A DNA stretch of 64,000 nucleotides from Insolitispirillum peregrinum (GTDB lineage: Bacteria; Pseudomonadota; Alphaproteobacteria; Rhodospirillales; Rhodospirillaceae): the NCBI RefSeq assembly GCF_042665255.1, contig NZ_JBHTCD010000004.1; one strand, written 5' to 3'. The stretch's first letter is position 1. Each line of letters opens with the position of its first letter. A program made the position numbers and the translations under genes. The notes beneath the pieces are model-generated. The model worked only from the letters and a program-made list of their open reading frames with translations. It was not told where the DNA came from and did no database searches. Positions 18,753-27,769 of the stretch are shown here, one piece after another.

Positions 18753-19604
18753 ATGAGCGATCCCGAGGCTTTGCCCCCCGTGCCGCCAGCGCCTCTGCCC
18801 GATGGTCCGGTGGCCGACCATGACCCGGACAGCGGGGCGCTGCTGGCGTCCTATACCCGTGTCGGCGGCCAGATCGACGGCCAGCACACCAGTTATGGTC
18901 CCGACCAGATGGTCCGGCAGGTGATGTGGTTCCACAATGGCGTGCTGCACGGGGACTGTATCACCTATGATGCCGCTGGCCTGCTGCTCAGTCAGGTGCC
19001 GATGGCCCGGGGCGTGCCCCACGGCGAGGCGCTGTTTTATGATCAGGGCCTGCTGGTGATGAGCCTGACCTATGCCGCCGGGCGCAAACAAGGCCCGAGT
19101 ACGGTGTTCAGCAACGGTCGTCCGGTCACCCGCATGGCCTATGATCAGGACCAGTTGAGTGGCGAGATGATTTCGCTGGACCCGGAAACCGGCCAGCCGA
19201 TCGCCCGCATCCCGCATCAGGGCGGGCAGCCGCACGGGATGGCGCAGTACTTCACCCCGGATGGCTATCTCAGCCGTGATCAGGGCTTCCACGCCGGACG
19301 CCTTGAGGGGCAGGTGGTGGACTACACCCCGGATGGCAAGGTGATTGCGCGGCGCAATTTCCATGATGGTGTCCTGCATGGCCCCTCGGTCCGTTATGCC
19401 GTTGCGACCGGCAAGCCGCAGGAAATCCGCACCTATAATGCCGGGGCACTGGTCGGGCTGGAAACCTATGATGACAAGGGCGGGCTGCTGGCCCGGCATG
19501 GGGTGGCCAGCCACTGGACCGAGCCTGCTCCGGCGGCGTCCGTTCCGGTCCCCTCTGCCGCCGGGCAGGAAACGCCGTGGTGGAAACGCCTGACCGGGGC
19601 CTGA
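18753..19604 (+). CDS. MORN/YwqK-like repeat protein of the VgrG module
   Basis: A 283-residue protein built of about eight repeats of the form W/Y-x-N/D-G-x-L/P-H-G-x-x-x-Y-x-x-x-G (for example FHNGVLHGDCITYDAAG, AGRKQGPSTVF and FHDGVLHGPSVRY). These are the MORN or YwqK antitoxin-like repeats. It has an acidic, Pro-rich N-terminus and no signal peptide. It lies 12 bp after vgrG and 39 bp before a DUF4280 gene. That position suggests an adaptor, chaperone or immunity role for cargo of this VgrG. The exact role is inference; similar repeats also occur outside secretion loci. Confidence 0.7.
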   Translation: MSDPEALPPVPPAPLPDGPVADHDPDSGALLASYTRVGGQIDGQHTSYGPDQMVRQVMWFHNGVLHGDCITYDAAGLLLSQVPMARGVPHGEALFYDQGLLVMSLTYAAGRKQGPSTVFSNGRPVTRMAYDQDQLSGEMISLDPETGQPIARIPHQGGQPHGMAQYFTPDGYLSRDQGFHAGRLEGQVVDYTPDGKVIARRNFHDGVLHGPSVRYAVATGKPQEIRTYNAGALVGLETYDDKGGLLARHGVASHWTEPAPAASVPVPSAAGQETPWWKRLTGA

Positions 19605-19643
19605 TGCGGCTCGCTCCCCCCTCATCGCTGAAAGGAGGCCGCC

Positions 19644-20027
19644 ATGGGCTGCCAAACCGTTGCCGGAGCCGTTTGCAGTTGTCCGTTCGGGGCTGCTCCG
19701 TCGGTTCTGTCGGTGTTGCCGACCAACAAGGTGATGGCTCCGACGCCTGCCGCCAACATCATGGACAACAAGCCGTTCCTCAACATCCTGCCCTTTGGTA
19801 CCTGCATGAGCATGGCCAACCCGATGGTGGCGGCGGCGACGGCGGCGGCGCTGGGGGTTCTGACGCCGATGCCGTGCATTCCGGCGACCTCGGCCCCGTG
19901 GATCGTTGGGGTGCCGACAATCCTGCTGGGCAACATGCCGACCCTCAGCAATGATTCAAAACTGTTGTGCAATTGGGGGGGAATGATCAGCATCAGTTTT
20001 GCCGGACAGGTACAGGTGATGGTGTGA
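19644..20027 (+). CDS. DUF4280 PAAR-like spike-tip protein
   Basis: A 127-residue protein of the DUF4280 type. The signatures are CSFGAAPS-like CPFGAAPSVL, LPTNKVMA, ANIMDNKPFLNILPFGTC and SMANPMVAAATAAALGVLTPMPC, with a final KLLCNWGGMISI strand. Family members are PAAR-like proteins thought to cap the VgrG spike. A very strong AAAGGAGG precedes the start. There is no C-terminal toxin extension, so this is a bare tip. Position after vgrG and before two uncharacterised genes fits a spike-loading module. Confidence 0.85.
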   Translation: MGCQTVAGAVCSCPFGAAPSVLSVLPTNKVMAPTPAANIMDNKPFLNILPFGTCMSMANPMVAAATAAALGVLTPMPCIPATSAPWIVGVPTILLGNMPTLSNDSKLLCNWGGMISISFAGQVQVMV

Positions 20028-20055
20028 GCAGGCAGGGCGACAAGGGGATGCGGTC

Positions 20056-20910
20056 ATGAAGGGCGCGATGGTGATGATCGGGGCAGCGGCGACGACGCTG
20101 ATTCTGGCCGGTCTGGGCGTGACCTTCTGGATCAGCCCGCAAGCCCTTGATGCTGCCCGCTTGATGCGGATGGCGGAAAACAGCGCACAAACCCGGTTCC
20201 AGCAGGCGGTCCAGAACGAAGCGGCGGATTTGCGTGCCGCCGGGACCGGTGCCAAAACGGCTCCCCCCGCAGGGGGCAAGGTCGCTGATGGTAAACCTGT
20301 GGACAGCAAGCCTGAGGATGCCAAACCGGGAGAGAACAAGCCCGGAGAGCCTGCCCCGACCGGGAGCAAACCGGCTGATGCGCCGGTGGCAAAAACCGAC
20401 GCCAGCCCGGCCCCGGCCAAGGAAACGTCAGCCAAGGATGCCCCGGCAAAGGAAACGCCCGCCAAAGATACGCCAGCCAAAGATATGCCGAAAGAGGCCG
20501 CGCCCCTGCCGCCCGCCCGCCCGCTGGCCCTGTTGATCAGTCCGCGCGGTACCGGCCCGGCGCTGGCGGTTCCCACCGATCCGCCGCCGCCTGACCTGCT
20601 GGGGGCCGATGGCAAGCCACTGGCCAGCCCGGAGGCGGCCTTGCCGGTGCCGTGGTCGGTCGAGGTGGGGCTGTATGCCTCGCAGGAGCGGGCAGCGGCA
20701 GCCCTGAAGACCGTGCAAAAGCTGTACCCCGCCAGTGCGCTGGCCGTCTGGCAGGATGGCGACCAGACGCCATGGTTCACCATTTCGATCCCCAACATGC
20801 GGCCACAGCAGGCCGATAGTCTGGCCCGGACCTTGCGGGCCGAGGGCTATCAGCCGGTTACGGCAGTGCCGATGCCTCCTCCGGCTCCGGCAGGAGGAAA
20901 AACCCCATGA
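20056..20910 (+). CDS. membrane-anchored protein with SPOR-like C-terminus
   Basis: A 284-residue protein. One N-terminal membrane helix (about 5-26) has a short cytoplasmic side. The central region (about 60-165) is low complexity, with repeated KPxDxKPE and AKETPAKD units that look like a periplasm-spanning stalk. The C-terminal ~80 residues (PWSVEVGLYASQERAAAALKT to LARTLRAEGYQPVTAVPMP) have the spacing of a SPOR domain, which in known families binds denuded peptidoglycan. TssL here lacks a wall-binding domain, so this protein could anchor the machine to the wall; that is inference. It ends in an ATGA overlap with the next gene. Confidence 0.6.
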   Translation: MKGAMVMIGAAATTLILAGLGVTFWISPQALDAARLMRMAENSAQTRFQQAVQNEAADLRAAGTGAKTAPPAGGKVADGKPVDSKPEDAKPGENKPGEPAPTGSKPADAPVAKTDASPAPAKETSAKDAPAKETPAKDTPAKDMPKEAAPLPPARPLALLISPRGTGPALAVPTDPPPPDLLGADGKPLASPEAALPVPWSVEVGLYASQERAAAALKTVQKLYPASALAVWQDGDQTPWFTISIPNMRPQQADSLARTLRAEGYQPVTAVPMPPPAPAGGKTP

Positions 20911-22718
20911 CCTCTCCGCCATCGTCGCCCCTGCGGGTGACGCAGACCCTGACCGGCAGCCTGACCCTGCTCGACCGGCCCCGCCAGCAGGCCCGCGCCA
21001 GCTTCCGCGCCTGGATGGAGGAAATGGGCCGGGCGCGGGCGGCGGTCGAGGCCCGCGCCCGCTCGGCAGTGGCGGACTGCTACCGCTTCGGGCTGCTGGT
21101 GCAGGAGGAACCCGAGGCGTTCGAGGCGCTGTGCAAGGTGCTGGGTATCCGCCAGACCCGGCAGGACCGCTCGACCAATCCGTTCATCCGGGTGGTCAAG
21201 GCGGTGTTCGGGCGGGAGGTCGAGGACGGCACTGGTGGCCCGCCGCGCTGGGAATGGCTGTCGGACAGCCAGATCAACAAATATGCCACGGTGATGAACT
21301 ATGCTGCCCAGCGCGGCATTGCGGCGACAGCGGTTGAAGACTGGCTGAGCACCGACTGGAACGTGCTGGGTGAAGCGGTGCCGATGTCGCTCAGCCGCCG
21401 CCTGCGCGAGGCGCGCGAGGCGTTGCGGGCCGACGAACAGGCGGCATTGCCTGCCCCGCCTCCGGCCCCGGCCAGGGATCGCCGCTGGCTGGACAAGCTG
21501 GGAGAGGCCGTTGACCGCCTGCCCGCCTCGGTGGACGTGACGCCGTTGGCCTTGAAAGGGTTGGGAGCGCCGGAAGATGCGGCGGTGATTGTCTCGTTGG
21601 GCGATGATCAGGCTATCCGCCTGTCCGGCCTGACGCCTGACATCCTGATCGAGGTGATTTCCACCATCGCCCGCTCGTGCCAGCGGCAAGCTCCGGCGTC
21701 CGAGGGGACCGGGCAGCCTGCCTTTGCGGCGGTGGTCAGTGTGTTGCGCCATGTGGTGCCGCTGGTCGGCAGCGAGGCCATCGTCCGGCTGGTCAACCAT
21801 CAGGACTGGTGTTCGCTGCTGATCGGCGGCAGTCTGGACAGTCCACTGGTGCGGGCCGAGATCCCGCCCTTGCCCGGCGTGCCCCGGCGACGGGTGTTCG
21901 TGCTGTCGCCTGCGGCGGTGCGCAGCCTGTTGCAGGCCTATGGCGGTGTGGCGGCGGGTGTTGCCTGTGCCGACGTCTTTCAGGAAAGCAATTTCTCCCG
22001 TCCCGGCGGGCTGCTGGAACAACGTCTGCGGCTGCTGGTGGGGGATCAGGCGACGGTGATTCCGTTACAGGAAGTCCCCGCCGCCGTTGCTGCCGAGGTG
22101 GCCGATGCCCGGCTGGTGCCGCTGGGGGATATCGGCATCACCGCCTGGGATGCCTTTGTGCCGCTGGATCGCGCCGATCTGGCCGCGCTGGCCCGGCTGG
22201 ACAGCCGCGCCGCCCGCTGGAAGGAACAGCATCGCACCCGCACTGGACGCGACACCGTTCGCCGGGCCAGCCGCATCATTGACCTCGACAGTGTGGCGGG
22301 CAACCGCCTGAGCCTGTCGTTGCGACGGGGCGGAGACCAGCCGGTGATTCTGCCCACCGCCCATGGTGCCCTGCCGTCTACCGGACTGGGCCGGATCGGT
22401 CGTTCGGCGCTGGGAATGGCCGCGCAAGTGCTTCTGCGCCGCAACGCAACCGATGATGCCGCTTTATTGATCGCACACAGTGCGTTATGGCTAGTAACGG
22501 GATTGCATGCTGCAACCGGTGAACGCCTCTTCCTCGCCCTGCCGGCGGTTGACGAGGCGGGGCGTCCGGTTGGGCGGGGACTGCGGGATGCGCGACTGGA
22601 GCCTGATACCGAAGCGTACAGTGCTCTGCTTGATCGCGCCATCCGGCGTCTGGGGGTTGGAACAGAGGTCTTTCCTGCCATGGGGACGCCAGCAGGAAGC
22701 GGTGGAACAAAGAGGTAA
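20907..22718 (+). CDS. uncharacterised 603-residue protein of the T6SS locus
   Basis: I do not recognise this protein with confidence. Residues 20-70 form an Arg/Ala-rich helix (RAAVEARARSAVADCYRFG). Residues 75-165 contain STNPFIRVVKAVFG and QINKYATVMNYAAQRGI, faintly reminiscent of uncharacterised phage or plasmid proteins. A Pro/Ala linker near 190 leads to a mixed alpha/beta C-terminal part. No signal peptide, Walker motif or clear membrane helix is visible. Translation is coupled to the SPOR-like gene through ATGA, and it is the last gene before the SulP transporter. A cargo, adaptor or regulator of the T6SS is plausible but unproven. Confidence 0.6.
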   Translation: MTSPPSSPLRVTQTLTGSLTLLDRPRQQARASFRAWMEEMGRARAAVEARARSAVADCYRFGLLVQEEPEAFEALCKVLGIRQTRQDRSTNPFIRVVKAVFGREVEDGTGGPPRWEWLSDSQINKYATVMNYAAQRGIAATAVEDWLSTDWNVLGEAVPMSLSRRLREAREALRADEQAALPAPPPAPARDRRWLDKLGEAVDRLPASVDVTPLALKGLGAPEDAAVIVSLGDDQAIRLSGLTPDILIEVISTIARSCQRQAPASEGTGQPAFAAVVSVLRHVVPLVGSEAIVRLVNHQDWCSLLIGGSLDSPLVRAEIPPLPGVPRRRVFVLSPAAVRSLLQAYGGVAAGVACADVFQESNFSRPGGLLEQRLRLLVGDQATVIPLQEVPAAVAAEVADARLVPLGDIGITAWDAFVPLDRADLAALARLDSRAARWKEQHRTRTGRDTVRRASRIIDLDSVAGNRLSLSLRRGGDQPVILPTAHGALPSTGLGRIGRSALGMAAQVLLRRNATDDAALLIAHSALWLVTGLHAATGERLFLALPAVDEAGRPVGRGLRDARLEPDTEAYSALLDRAIRRLGVGTEVFPAMGTPAGSGGTKR

Positions 22719-22724
22719 GGCCAT

Positions 22725-25265
22725 ATGGCGCAGGACAAGTCTCCCGACGAACATCCGCAGGATACTCCGACCGTTTCCGAAGCACCGCTGGCCGCCGAGC
22801 CACAGCCTGACGCCGTAACCCCGTCCCCGCAGCCAGAGCCGGAGGCGCCCGCCCCGGACGTCGAGCCGCTGCCGCCTGAAACGCCTGCCGGGCCGGTTGA
22901 GGAGGAGGAGGCCGAACTGGTGGCCCCCGATGCCGACCTGCTGGAAGAGGACGAGGTGCGTCCGGCTCCGTCGTTCCTCGGCCCGCGCGGGGTGCCGGGG
23001 GGCGATGGCACCATGGCGATGACCGACGAGGCCGGAGCCACCTGGGTTGCCGGGGGGTGGACCGCAGACGTGGCTGCCGCCGTGCTGACCGCCAGTCTGG
23101 TGCTGGCCTACTGCTTTTCGTATGGAGCGCTGATTTTCTCCGGGCCGTTCAGCCCGTTTCTTGGCTTTGGCATCAGTGCCTCCCTGCTGACCGGGGTGGT
23201 GACCGGGGTGGTGGTGGCATGGCGCGGGCAGTTCCCCTTTGGTATCGCTGGACCGGACAGCAATGCCACCGCCATTCTGGCGGCGATGGTCAGTGGTCTG
23301 GCACCCCTGGCGGCCACCCTGTCCAGCGACATGGCCCGCCTGTCGCTGGTGATGGCGGCCCTGATGGGATCGTCGCTGGTCACCGGGCTGGTGCTGTTCC
23401 TGCTCGGCTGGCAAAGGGCCGGGCGGCTGGTGCGCTATTTCCCCTATCCGGTGATGGCAGGCTTCCTTGCCGCCACCGGCTGGCTGATCGTGACCGGTGC
23501 GGTGCGGATGGTCAGCGGCCATTCGCTGTCGTGGGCGGGATTGCCCACCCTGTTTGACGGTCTGGCCCCCTATCAGATTGGCCTGACGGTCCTGTGGGCC
23601 GCTGTTTTGCTGATCGTGCCGCGCTTTGTGCGCGGCCCGGCGGTGCTGCCGCTGGCGCTGGTGGCGGCGACGGTGGTGACCCATGGTGTCCTGTGGCTGG
23701 CCGGGTTGTCGCCGGAGCAGGCCCAACATGATGGCTGGCTGTTTGCGGTATCCTCGGAGCGCAACCTGTGGCTGACCGGCTTCGGGCCGCTGGAGCAGCA
23801 AGGGGCGGATTTCCCGTCGCCGTGGTCCCTGCTCAGTTGGGACCAGTGGCACGGAGCCAGCCTGAAGATCGCCGGGGATGTGCTGGCGGTGGTTGTGGTG
23901 TCGTGCCTCAGCATCCTGATGAATGCCACCGGCATTGAAATGGCGACGGGCCGCGAAGCCGACCTTGATCGCGAGCTGAAAGCCGAAGGTCAGGCCAATA
24001 TCCTGTCGGCCTGTCTGGGTGGGTTCGTTGGCTATCTGTCGGTCAGCCGGTCGCTGTTGAACTATGGCGCCGGAGGGCGTGGACGGCTGTCGGGGATTCT
24101 GGTCGGACTGGTTTGCCTGCTGGTGCTGGCGGTTGGCCCGGCGGTGGTGGGGGTGATCCCGCGCTTTGTGCTGGGGGGCCTGCTGCTGTTGCTGGGGGTG
24201 CGCCTGCTGTGGGACTGGCTGGTACAATCCCGCCGCCGCCTGAGCTTTGTTGACTGGCTGGTGGTGGTCGGGCTGGTGCTGCTGGCGGCACACTTCGGGT
24301 TTCTGGTGGCCCTGTTCGCGGGCATTCTGGCGGGCTGTGTCATCTTTACCCTCGACTTTAGCCGGGTCAGCGTGGTGCGGGCGCGGTTCGGTGTCCATGA
24401 GCACCCCTCCAGCCTGATCCGTCCACCCGAAGACATGGCGGTTCTGGCTGCCCACGGCCACAAGGTGCAGGTGATCGTCCTGCGCAGCTTCATTTTCTTT
24501 GGTTCGGCCCATCGTCTGTATGAAATGGTCAAGGCGCTGGTGGCCGAGCAGCGGCCACATGCGCTGGTGTTTGATTTCCATCAGGTGAGCGGCATTGATT
24601 CCTCGGCAGCGGCATCGTTCTCCAAGATTGCCAGCGTGCTGCGCGAAGCCGAATGCCATCTTTGCATCAGTGGCATCGCCCCGACGGCGCTGGGCGTGTT
24701 GCGGGCTGCGCGGGTGATTGACCAGCGGGTCAGTCTGTACGAGGCCCTTGATCCGTCGCTGGAGGATCTGGAAAACGCCCTGCTGGCCTATTACCGGGAA
24801 GGGGTGTCGGCGTCGCGGCCGTTTGTTGACTGGCTGAGTGACAGTCTGGGGCCGATTCCGGGTGATGATGACAGTGGCTCGGTGTTGCTGGCCTATCTGG
24901 AGCGGCTGCACCTGCCCGCCGGAACCTATCTGTGCCATGGCGGTGACGCCACCAGTGCGATGCATTTCGTGGAGAATGGCCGCCTGTCGGTTCTGCTGGA
25001 AAGCCCCGGCAAACCGTCGGTGCGGGTCCGCGCGATGGCCCGGCTGTCGGTGGTGGGGGAAATGGGCTTCTTCCTCAACGCTCCCCGCTCGGCGGGGCTG
25101 CGGGCCGAGGAGGACTGTGTGCTGTGGGCCCTGACCGCCGACGCCTATCACCGGCTGGAGCTTGATCATCCCCATCTGGTGCAGGCGCTGATGGGCTACA
25201 TCATCCGCTTGCAGGCTGAACGGCTGTCATTTGCCAACCGCCAGATTCTGGCGCTCAGTCGATAA
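22725..25265 (+). CDS. SulP-family transporter with STAS and cyclic-nucleotide-binding domains
   Basis: An 846-residue protein. An acidic, Pro-rich cytoplasmic N-terminus (1-105) precedes a SulP/SLC26 membrane domain (about 108-540) with PFGIAGPDSNATA and the multi-helix core. A STAS domain (about 560-685) has the conserved DSSAAASF loop. A C-terminal CNB domain (about 720-846) has a phosphate-binding-cassette-like GEMGFFLNAPRSAGL. SulP proteins move inorganic or small organic anions; the substrate is not predictable here. The CNB domain suggests gating by cAMP or cGMP. It starts 6 bp after the T6SS gene, so it is probably co-transcribed, and it ends at an intrinsic terminator. Confidence 0.9.
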   Translation: MAQDKSPDEHPQDTPTVSEAPLAAEPQPDAVTPSPQPEPEAPAPDVEPLPPETPAGPVEEEEAELVAPDADLLEEDEVRPAPSFLGPRGVPGGDGTMAMTDEAGATWVAGGWTADVAAAVLTASLVLAYCFSYGALIFSGPFSPFLGFGISASLLTGVVTGVVVAWRGQFPFGIAGPDSNATAILAAMVSGLAPLAATLSSDMARLSLVMAALMGSSLVTGLVLFLLGWQRAGRLVRYFPYPVMAGFLAATGWLIVTGAVRMVSGHSLSWAGLPTLFDGLAPYQIGLTVLWAAVLLIVPRFVRGPAVLPLALVAATVVTHGVLWLAGLSPEQAQHDGWLFAVSSERNLWLTGFGPLEQQGADFPSPWSLLSWDQWHGASLKIAGDVLAVVVVSCLSILMNATGIEMATGREADLDRELKAEGQANILSACLGGFVGYLSVSRSLLNYGAGGRGRLSGILVGLVCLLVLAVGPAVVGVIPRFVLGGLLLLLGVRLLWDWLVQSRRRLSFVDWLVVVGLVLLAAHFGFLVALFAGILAGCVIFTLDFSRVSVVRARFGVHEHPSSLIRPPEDMAVLAAHGHKVQVIVLRSFIFFGSAHRLYEMVKALVAEQRPHALVFDFHQVSGIDSSAAASFSKIASVLREAECHLCISGIAPTALGVLRAARVIDQRVSLYEALDPSLEDLENALLAYYREGVSASRPFVDWLSDSLGPIPGDDDSGSVLLAYLERLHLPAGTYLCHGGDATSAMHFVENGRLSVLLESPGKPSVRVRAMARLSVVGEMGFFLNAPRSAGLRAEEDCVLWALTADAYHRLELDHPHLVQALMGYIIRLQAERLSFANRQILALSR

Positions 25266-25308
25266 AAAAAATGCCCGGACAGAGACCCTTCCCTGTCCGG
25301 GCGTTTTT
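25264..25308. terminator. bidirectional intrinsic terminator
   Basis: A 10-bp perfect stem (GCCCGGACAG at 25273-25282, CTGTCCGGGC at 25293-25302) is flanked by an A-run on the left and TTTTT on the right. It can end both the SulP gene on the plus strand and doxX on the minus strand. It therefore marks the end of the T6SS-linked transcription unit. Confidence 0.9.
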
Positions 25309-25324
25309 CCTGAAATCGTCAGGA

Positions 25325-25822
25325 TCAAATCTCGCGGCCAATCAGCGCATCAACCGAGAAGCGCCCGCCGCCACGCAGGGCGAACGACACCGCCACCAGA
25401 CCCCACAGCAGGGCAAATTCATAGCCACCGTTGGTGTTGAAGAACCCGGCGCTCCAGTGGGCGGTGCTGATGGCGATCAGCATCATGAAGGCAACAGCCA
25501 CCGCCGCCGGGCGGGTCAGCAGGCCAAGGGCCAGCAGCAGGCCACCAAAGAATTCCACCGAGCCCGCCATGCCAGCCATCAGCACACCCGGTTCCAGCCC
25601 CAGCTTGGTGGCAAAGAACTGGCCGGTGCCCTGCAAGCCATAGCCACCGAACCAGCCGAACAGCTTTTGCGCGCCGTGCGGCATCAGCATCAGGCCAGCG
25701 GCGATGCGCAGCATCGGCTCACCGATCGGGGCGACCAGACGTTCAAAGCCGGCAACGGCGGGGATCAGCGGGCGGATGGCCGGGGCAGCATCGGAGGGAT
25801 AAGCGGTGTCAATCTGGCTCAT
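25325..25822 (-). CDS. DoxX family membrane protein
   Basis: A 165-residue four-helix membrane protein of the DoxX family. The signatures are RIAAGLMLMPHGAQKLFGWFGG, then GMAGSVEFFGGLLLALGLLTRPAA and the third and fourth helices. Family members are linked to quinone reduction or redox balance in the membrane; the substrate here is unknown. AAGGA lies about 9 bp upstream of the start. It is a single gene convergent with the SulP gene and shares its terminator. Confidence 0.9.
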   Translation of the reverse strand: MSQIDTAYPSDAAPAIRPLIPAVAGFERLVAPIGEPMLRIAAGLMLMPHGAQKLFGWFGGYGLQGTGQFFATKLGLEPGVLMAGMAGSVEFFGGLLLALGLLTRPAAVAVAFMMLIAISTAHWSAGFFNTNGGYEFALLWGLVAVSFALRGGGRFSVDALIGREI

Positions 25823-25912
25823 GGTGCGTGTCCTTGTCCTGAGCGTGAACGGTTTCGATGGGCTAAAGATACCCGTTCACGTCGGTAGGACAATTCACGA
25901 AGGTGCGATTGG

Positions 25913-25937
25913 ACTGTTTCCACTTCGGAAACAGTCA
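25913..25937. other. 10-bp inverted repeat between doxX and the TPR-sulfotransferase gene
   Basis: GACTGTTTCC and GGAAACAGTC flank a short loop just past the 3' end of the TPR-sulfotransferase gene. No T-run follows on either strand. It may be a weak terminator or RNA-stabilising stem at the 3' end of the minus-strand gene, or an operator for doxX. Confidence 0.4.
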
Positions 25938-25944
25938 TCAACGG

Positions 25945-27708
25945 TTACTCCACGGCATCCTGATAGCCAAAGGCGGTGACAAACGGGGCCAGTGTTGGCA
26001 ACACCGGTGCCAGATCGGCTTCGTACTGCTTCCAGCGGGCCATGGCGCGGGTGAACAGCGGGGCGGTCACGTCACGATAGCTGGGGGTGACGATATCGCG
26101 CCGACCGGCCTTTTCCCGGTACTTTTCAATCGCATCATCCCATTCGACGCCGATGAAGTCCAGCACCCCGCGCACGGTGCCGTTAAAGTCGCCGATCAGG
26201 TCTTCGTAACGATAGCTGTGCATCGGCAGCACCAGATGCTGCTGGAAATGCTGCCACAGTCCCATCACCGCCTGATAGGTGTTGGCGGTCTGGGTCAGGT
26301 CGAGGAAATTGACCATCGCCGGGTTGGGGCGGAAATTCTGCATGAAGCAGCTCAACACGCAGTCGCGCGGGTCGCGCAGGGCCAACAGCACTTTGGCCTG
26401 TGGGAACAGCGCCTGTGCCAACCCCAGATTGACGATGTTCAGCGGCAGTTTGTCGACCACAATGCGGTCATCCAGCGGGCCGGTGACGGCTTCGGCGGCG
26501 GCAAAGAAGGCCTGGCGCAGACGGTGCCCGGCCGGGCCGTCGAGGCGTTCCACCACATCGGGATAGCTGAGGCCCAGATTTTGCCGCACGCTTTCCAGCG
26601 GCGAGGACTCCATGGTGGTGACAAGGCGTGGATGGGCTTCGAGAATCTGTTCCATCAGCGTGGTGCCGGAGCGCGGGAAGCCGACGAAGAACACCACATT
26701 CCCTCCGGCCTCGATGGTCTGTGCCCGCCGCGCCATCTTGCCCAGCCGGTCGGCGTTGAACCACTGGCGGGTGCGCTCGATACTGTCGAAATAGGCCGCG
26801 CCGTCATGGCGCAGGGTGGCGGGCTGGGCGGCCACCAGCGCATTGCAGGCGGCAAAGGCGGCAAAGGCGGCGCGGGCTTCGCCCTGCTGGTCAAGGGTCA
26901 GCCCCTTGTTGTGCAGGGCTTCGATGCGGTCGGGATCGCCGAGCGACTGGGACAGGGCAGCGTCCAGATCAGCCAGCGCCCCGCTCAGGTCGCCCTGCCG
27001 CCGCCGCAGACGACCGCGGATCACCAGCAAGGCAGCAGGCAGCGGCGCTGGTGAGACGGCCAGCAGGCTGTCGATAATGGTGTGGGCCTCGTCCAGCCGG
27101 TTGGCCAGTTCCAGCGCATTGGCCAGATTCGGGCCGATGGCGGCCAGCGGCACGCCCGCCGTTTGTGCCCGCTGATACAGGTCGATGGCGTCGGCCATCC
27201 GGCCCTGCTTGACCAGCGCACCGCCCAGATTGTTCAGCGCCCCCAGATGGCCGGGGGCGAGGGCGAGGGTTTTCTGAAAGGCCTGCATTGCTTCCTGCGG
27301 GCGGTCGAGGCCCAGCAGGATCGTTCCCCGGTTAAAGGGCGCATCGGCCAGTTTGGGGTCGGCCTTCTCGGCCCGGCCAAAGGCCTCCAGTGCCTTTTGC
27401 GGCTGGCCGGAGGCAGCCAGAATGTTGCCCAGGGTGTTGAAATGGCGGGCAAAGGCCCCCTTGCCATCCTCAATCGCCCGACGGACTTCCTGCTCGGCCT
27501 TGGCGGCATGACCACTTTGCAGCAGGCGGACCGCCAGCAGGTGGCGGGCTTCGGCATGGGTCGGACAGGCGTCCAGAACCTGCCGATAGACGGCCTCGGC
27601 GGCCTCGCCCTGTCCGGCACGGTGGGCGGCGAGGGCTTGCTGAAGGGCGGCATCCAGTGCGGGCGGCAACACAGGCAACATCGGCAGCAATCCTTGCAGG
27701 AACATCAA
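25945..27708 (-). CDS. TPR-repeat sulfotransferase
   Basis: A 587-residue fusion. The N-terminal half (about 15-300) has seven or more TPR repeats (for example FNTLGNILAASGQPQKALEAFGRA and NNLGGALVKQGRMADAIDLYQRA). The C-terminal half is a sulfotransferase with the 5'-phosphosulfate loop FFVGFPRSGTTLMEQIL near 339 and the 3'-phosphate region LRDPRDCVLSCF near 444. Members transfer sulfate from PAPS to proteins or glycans. There is no signal peptide, so it acts in the cytoplasm. No PAPS-synthesis genes are nearby. It is divergent from the ybaK gene; the acceptor is unknown. Confidence 0.9.
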   Translation of the reverse strand: MMFLQGLLPMLPVLPPALDAALQQALAAHRAGQGEAAEAVYRQVLDACPTHAEARHLLAVRLLQSGHAAKAEQEVRRAIEDGKGAFARHFNTLGNILAASGQPQKALEAFGRAEKADPKLADAPFNRGTILLGLDRPQEAMQAFQKTLALAPGHLGALNNLGGALVKQGRMADAIDLYQRAQTAGVPLAAIGPNLANALELANRLDEAHTIIDSLLAVSPAPLPAALLVIRGRLRRRQGDLSGALADLDAALSQSLGDPDRIEALHNKGLTLDQQGEARAAFAAFAACNALVAAQPATLRHDGAAYFDSIERTRQWFNADRLGKMARRAQTIEAGGNVVFFVGFPRSGTTLMEQILEAHPRLVTTMESSPLESVRQNLGLSYPDVVERLDGPAGHRLRQAFFAAAEAVTGPLDDRIVVDKLPLNIVNLGLAQALFPQAKVLLALRDPRDCVLSCFMQNFRPNPAMVNFLDLTQTANTYQAVMGLWQHFQQHLVLPMHSYRYEDLIGDFNGTVRGVLDFIGVEWDDAIEKYREKAGRRDIVTPSYRDVTAPLFTRAMARWKQYEADLAPVLPTLAPFVTAFGYQDAVE

Positions 27709-27769
27709 AGGTGGCGCATCTTACAAAGCCCTGACTTCCTGTGTCATCCGGTAATCAAGCTGTCTCGAC

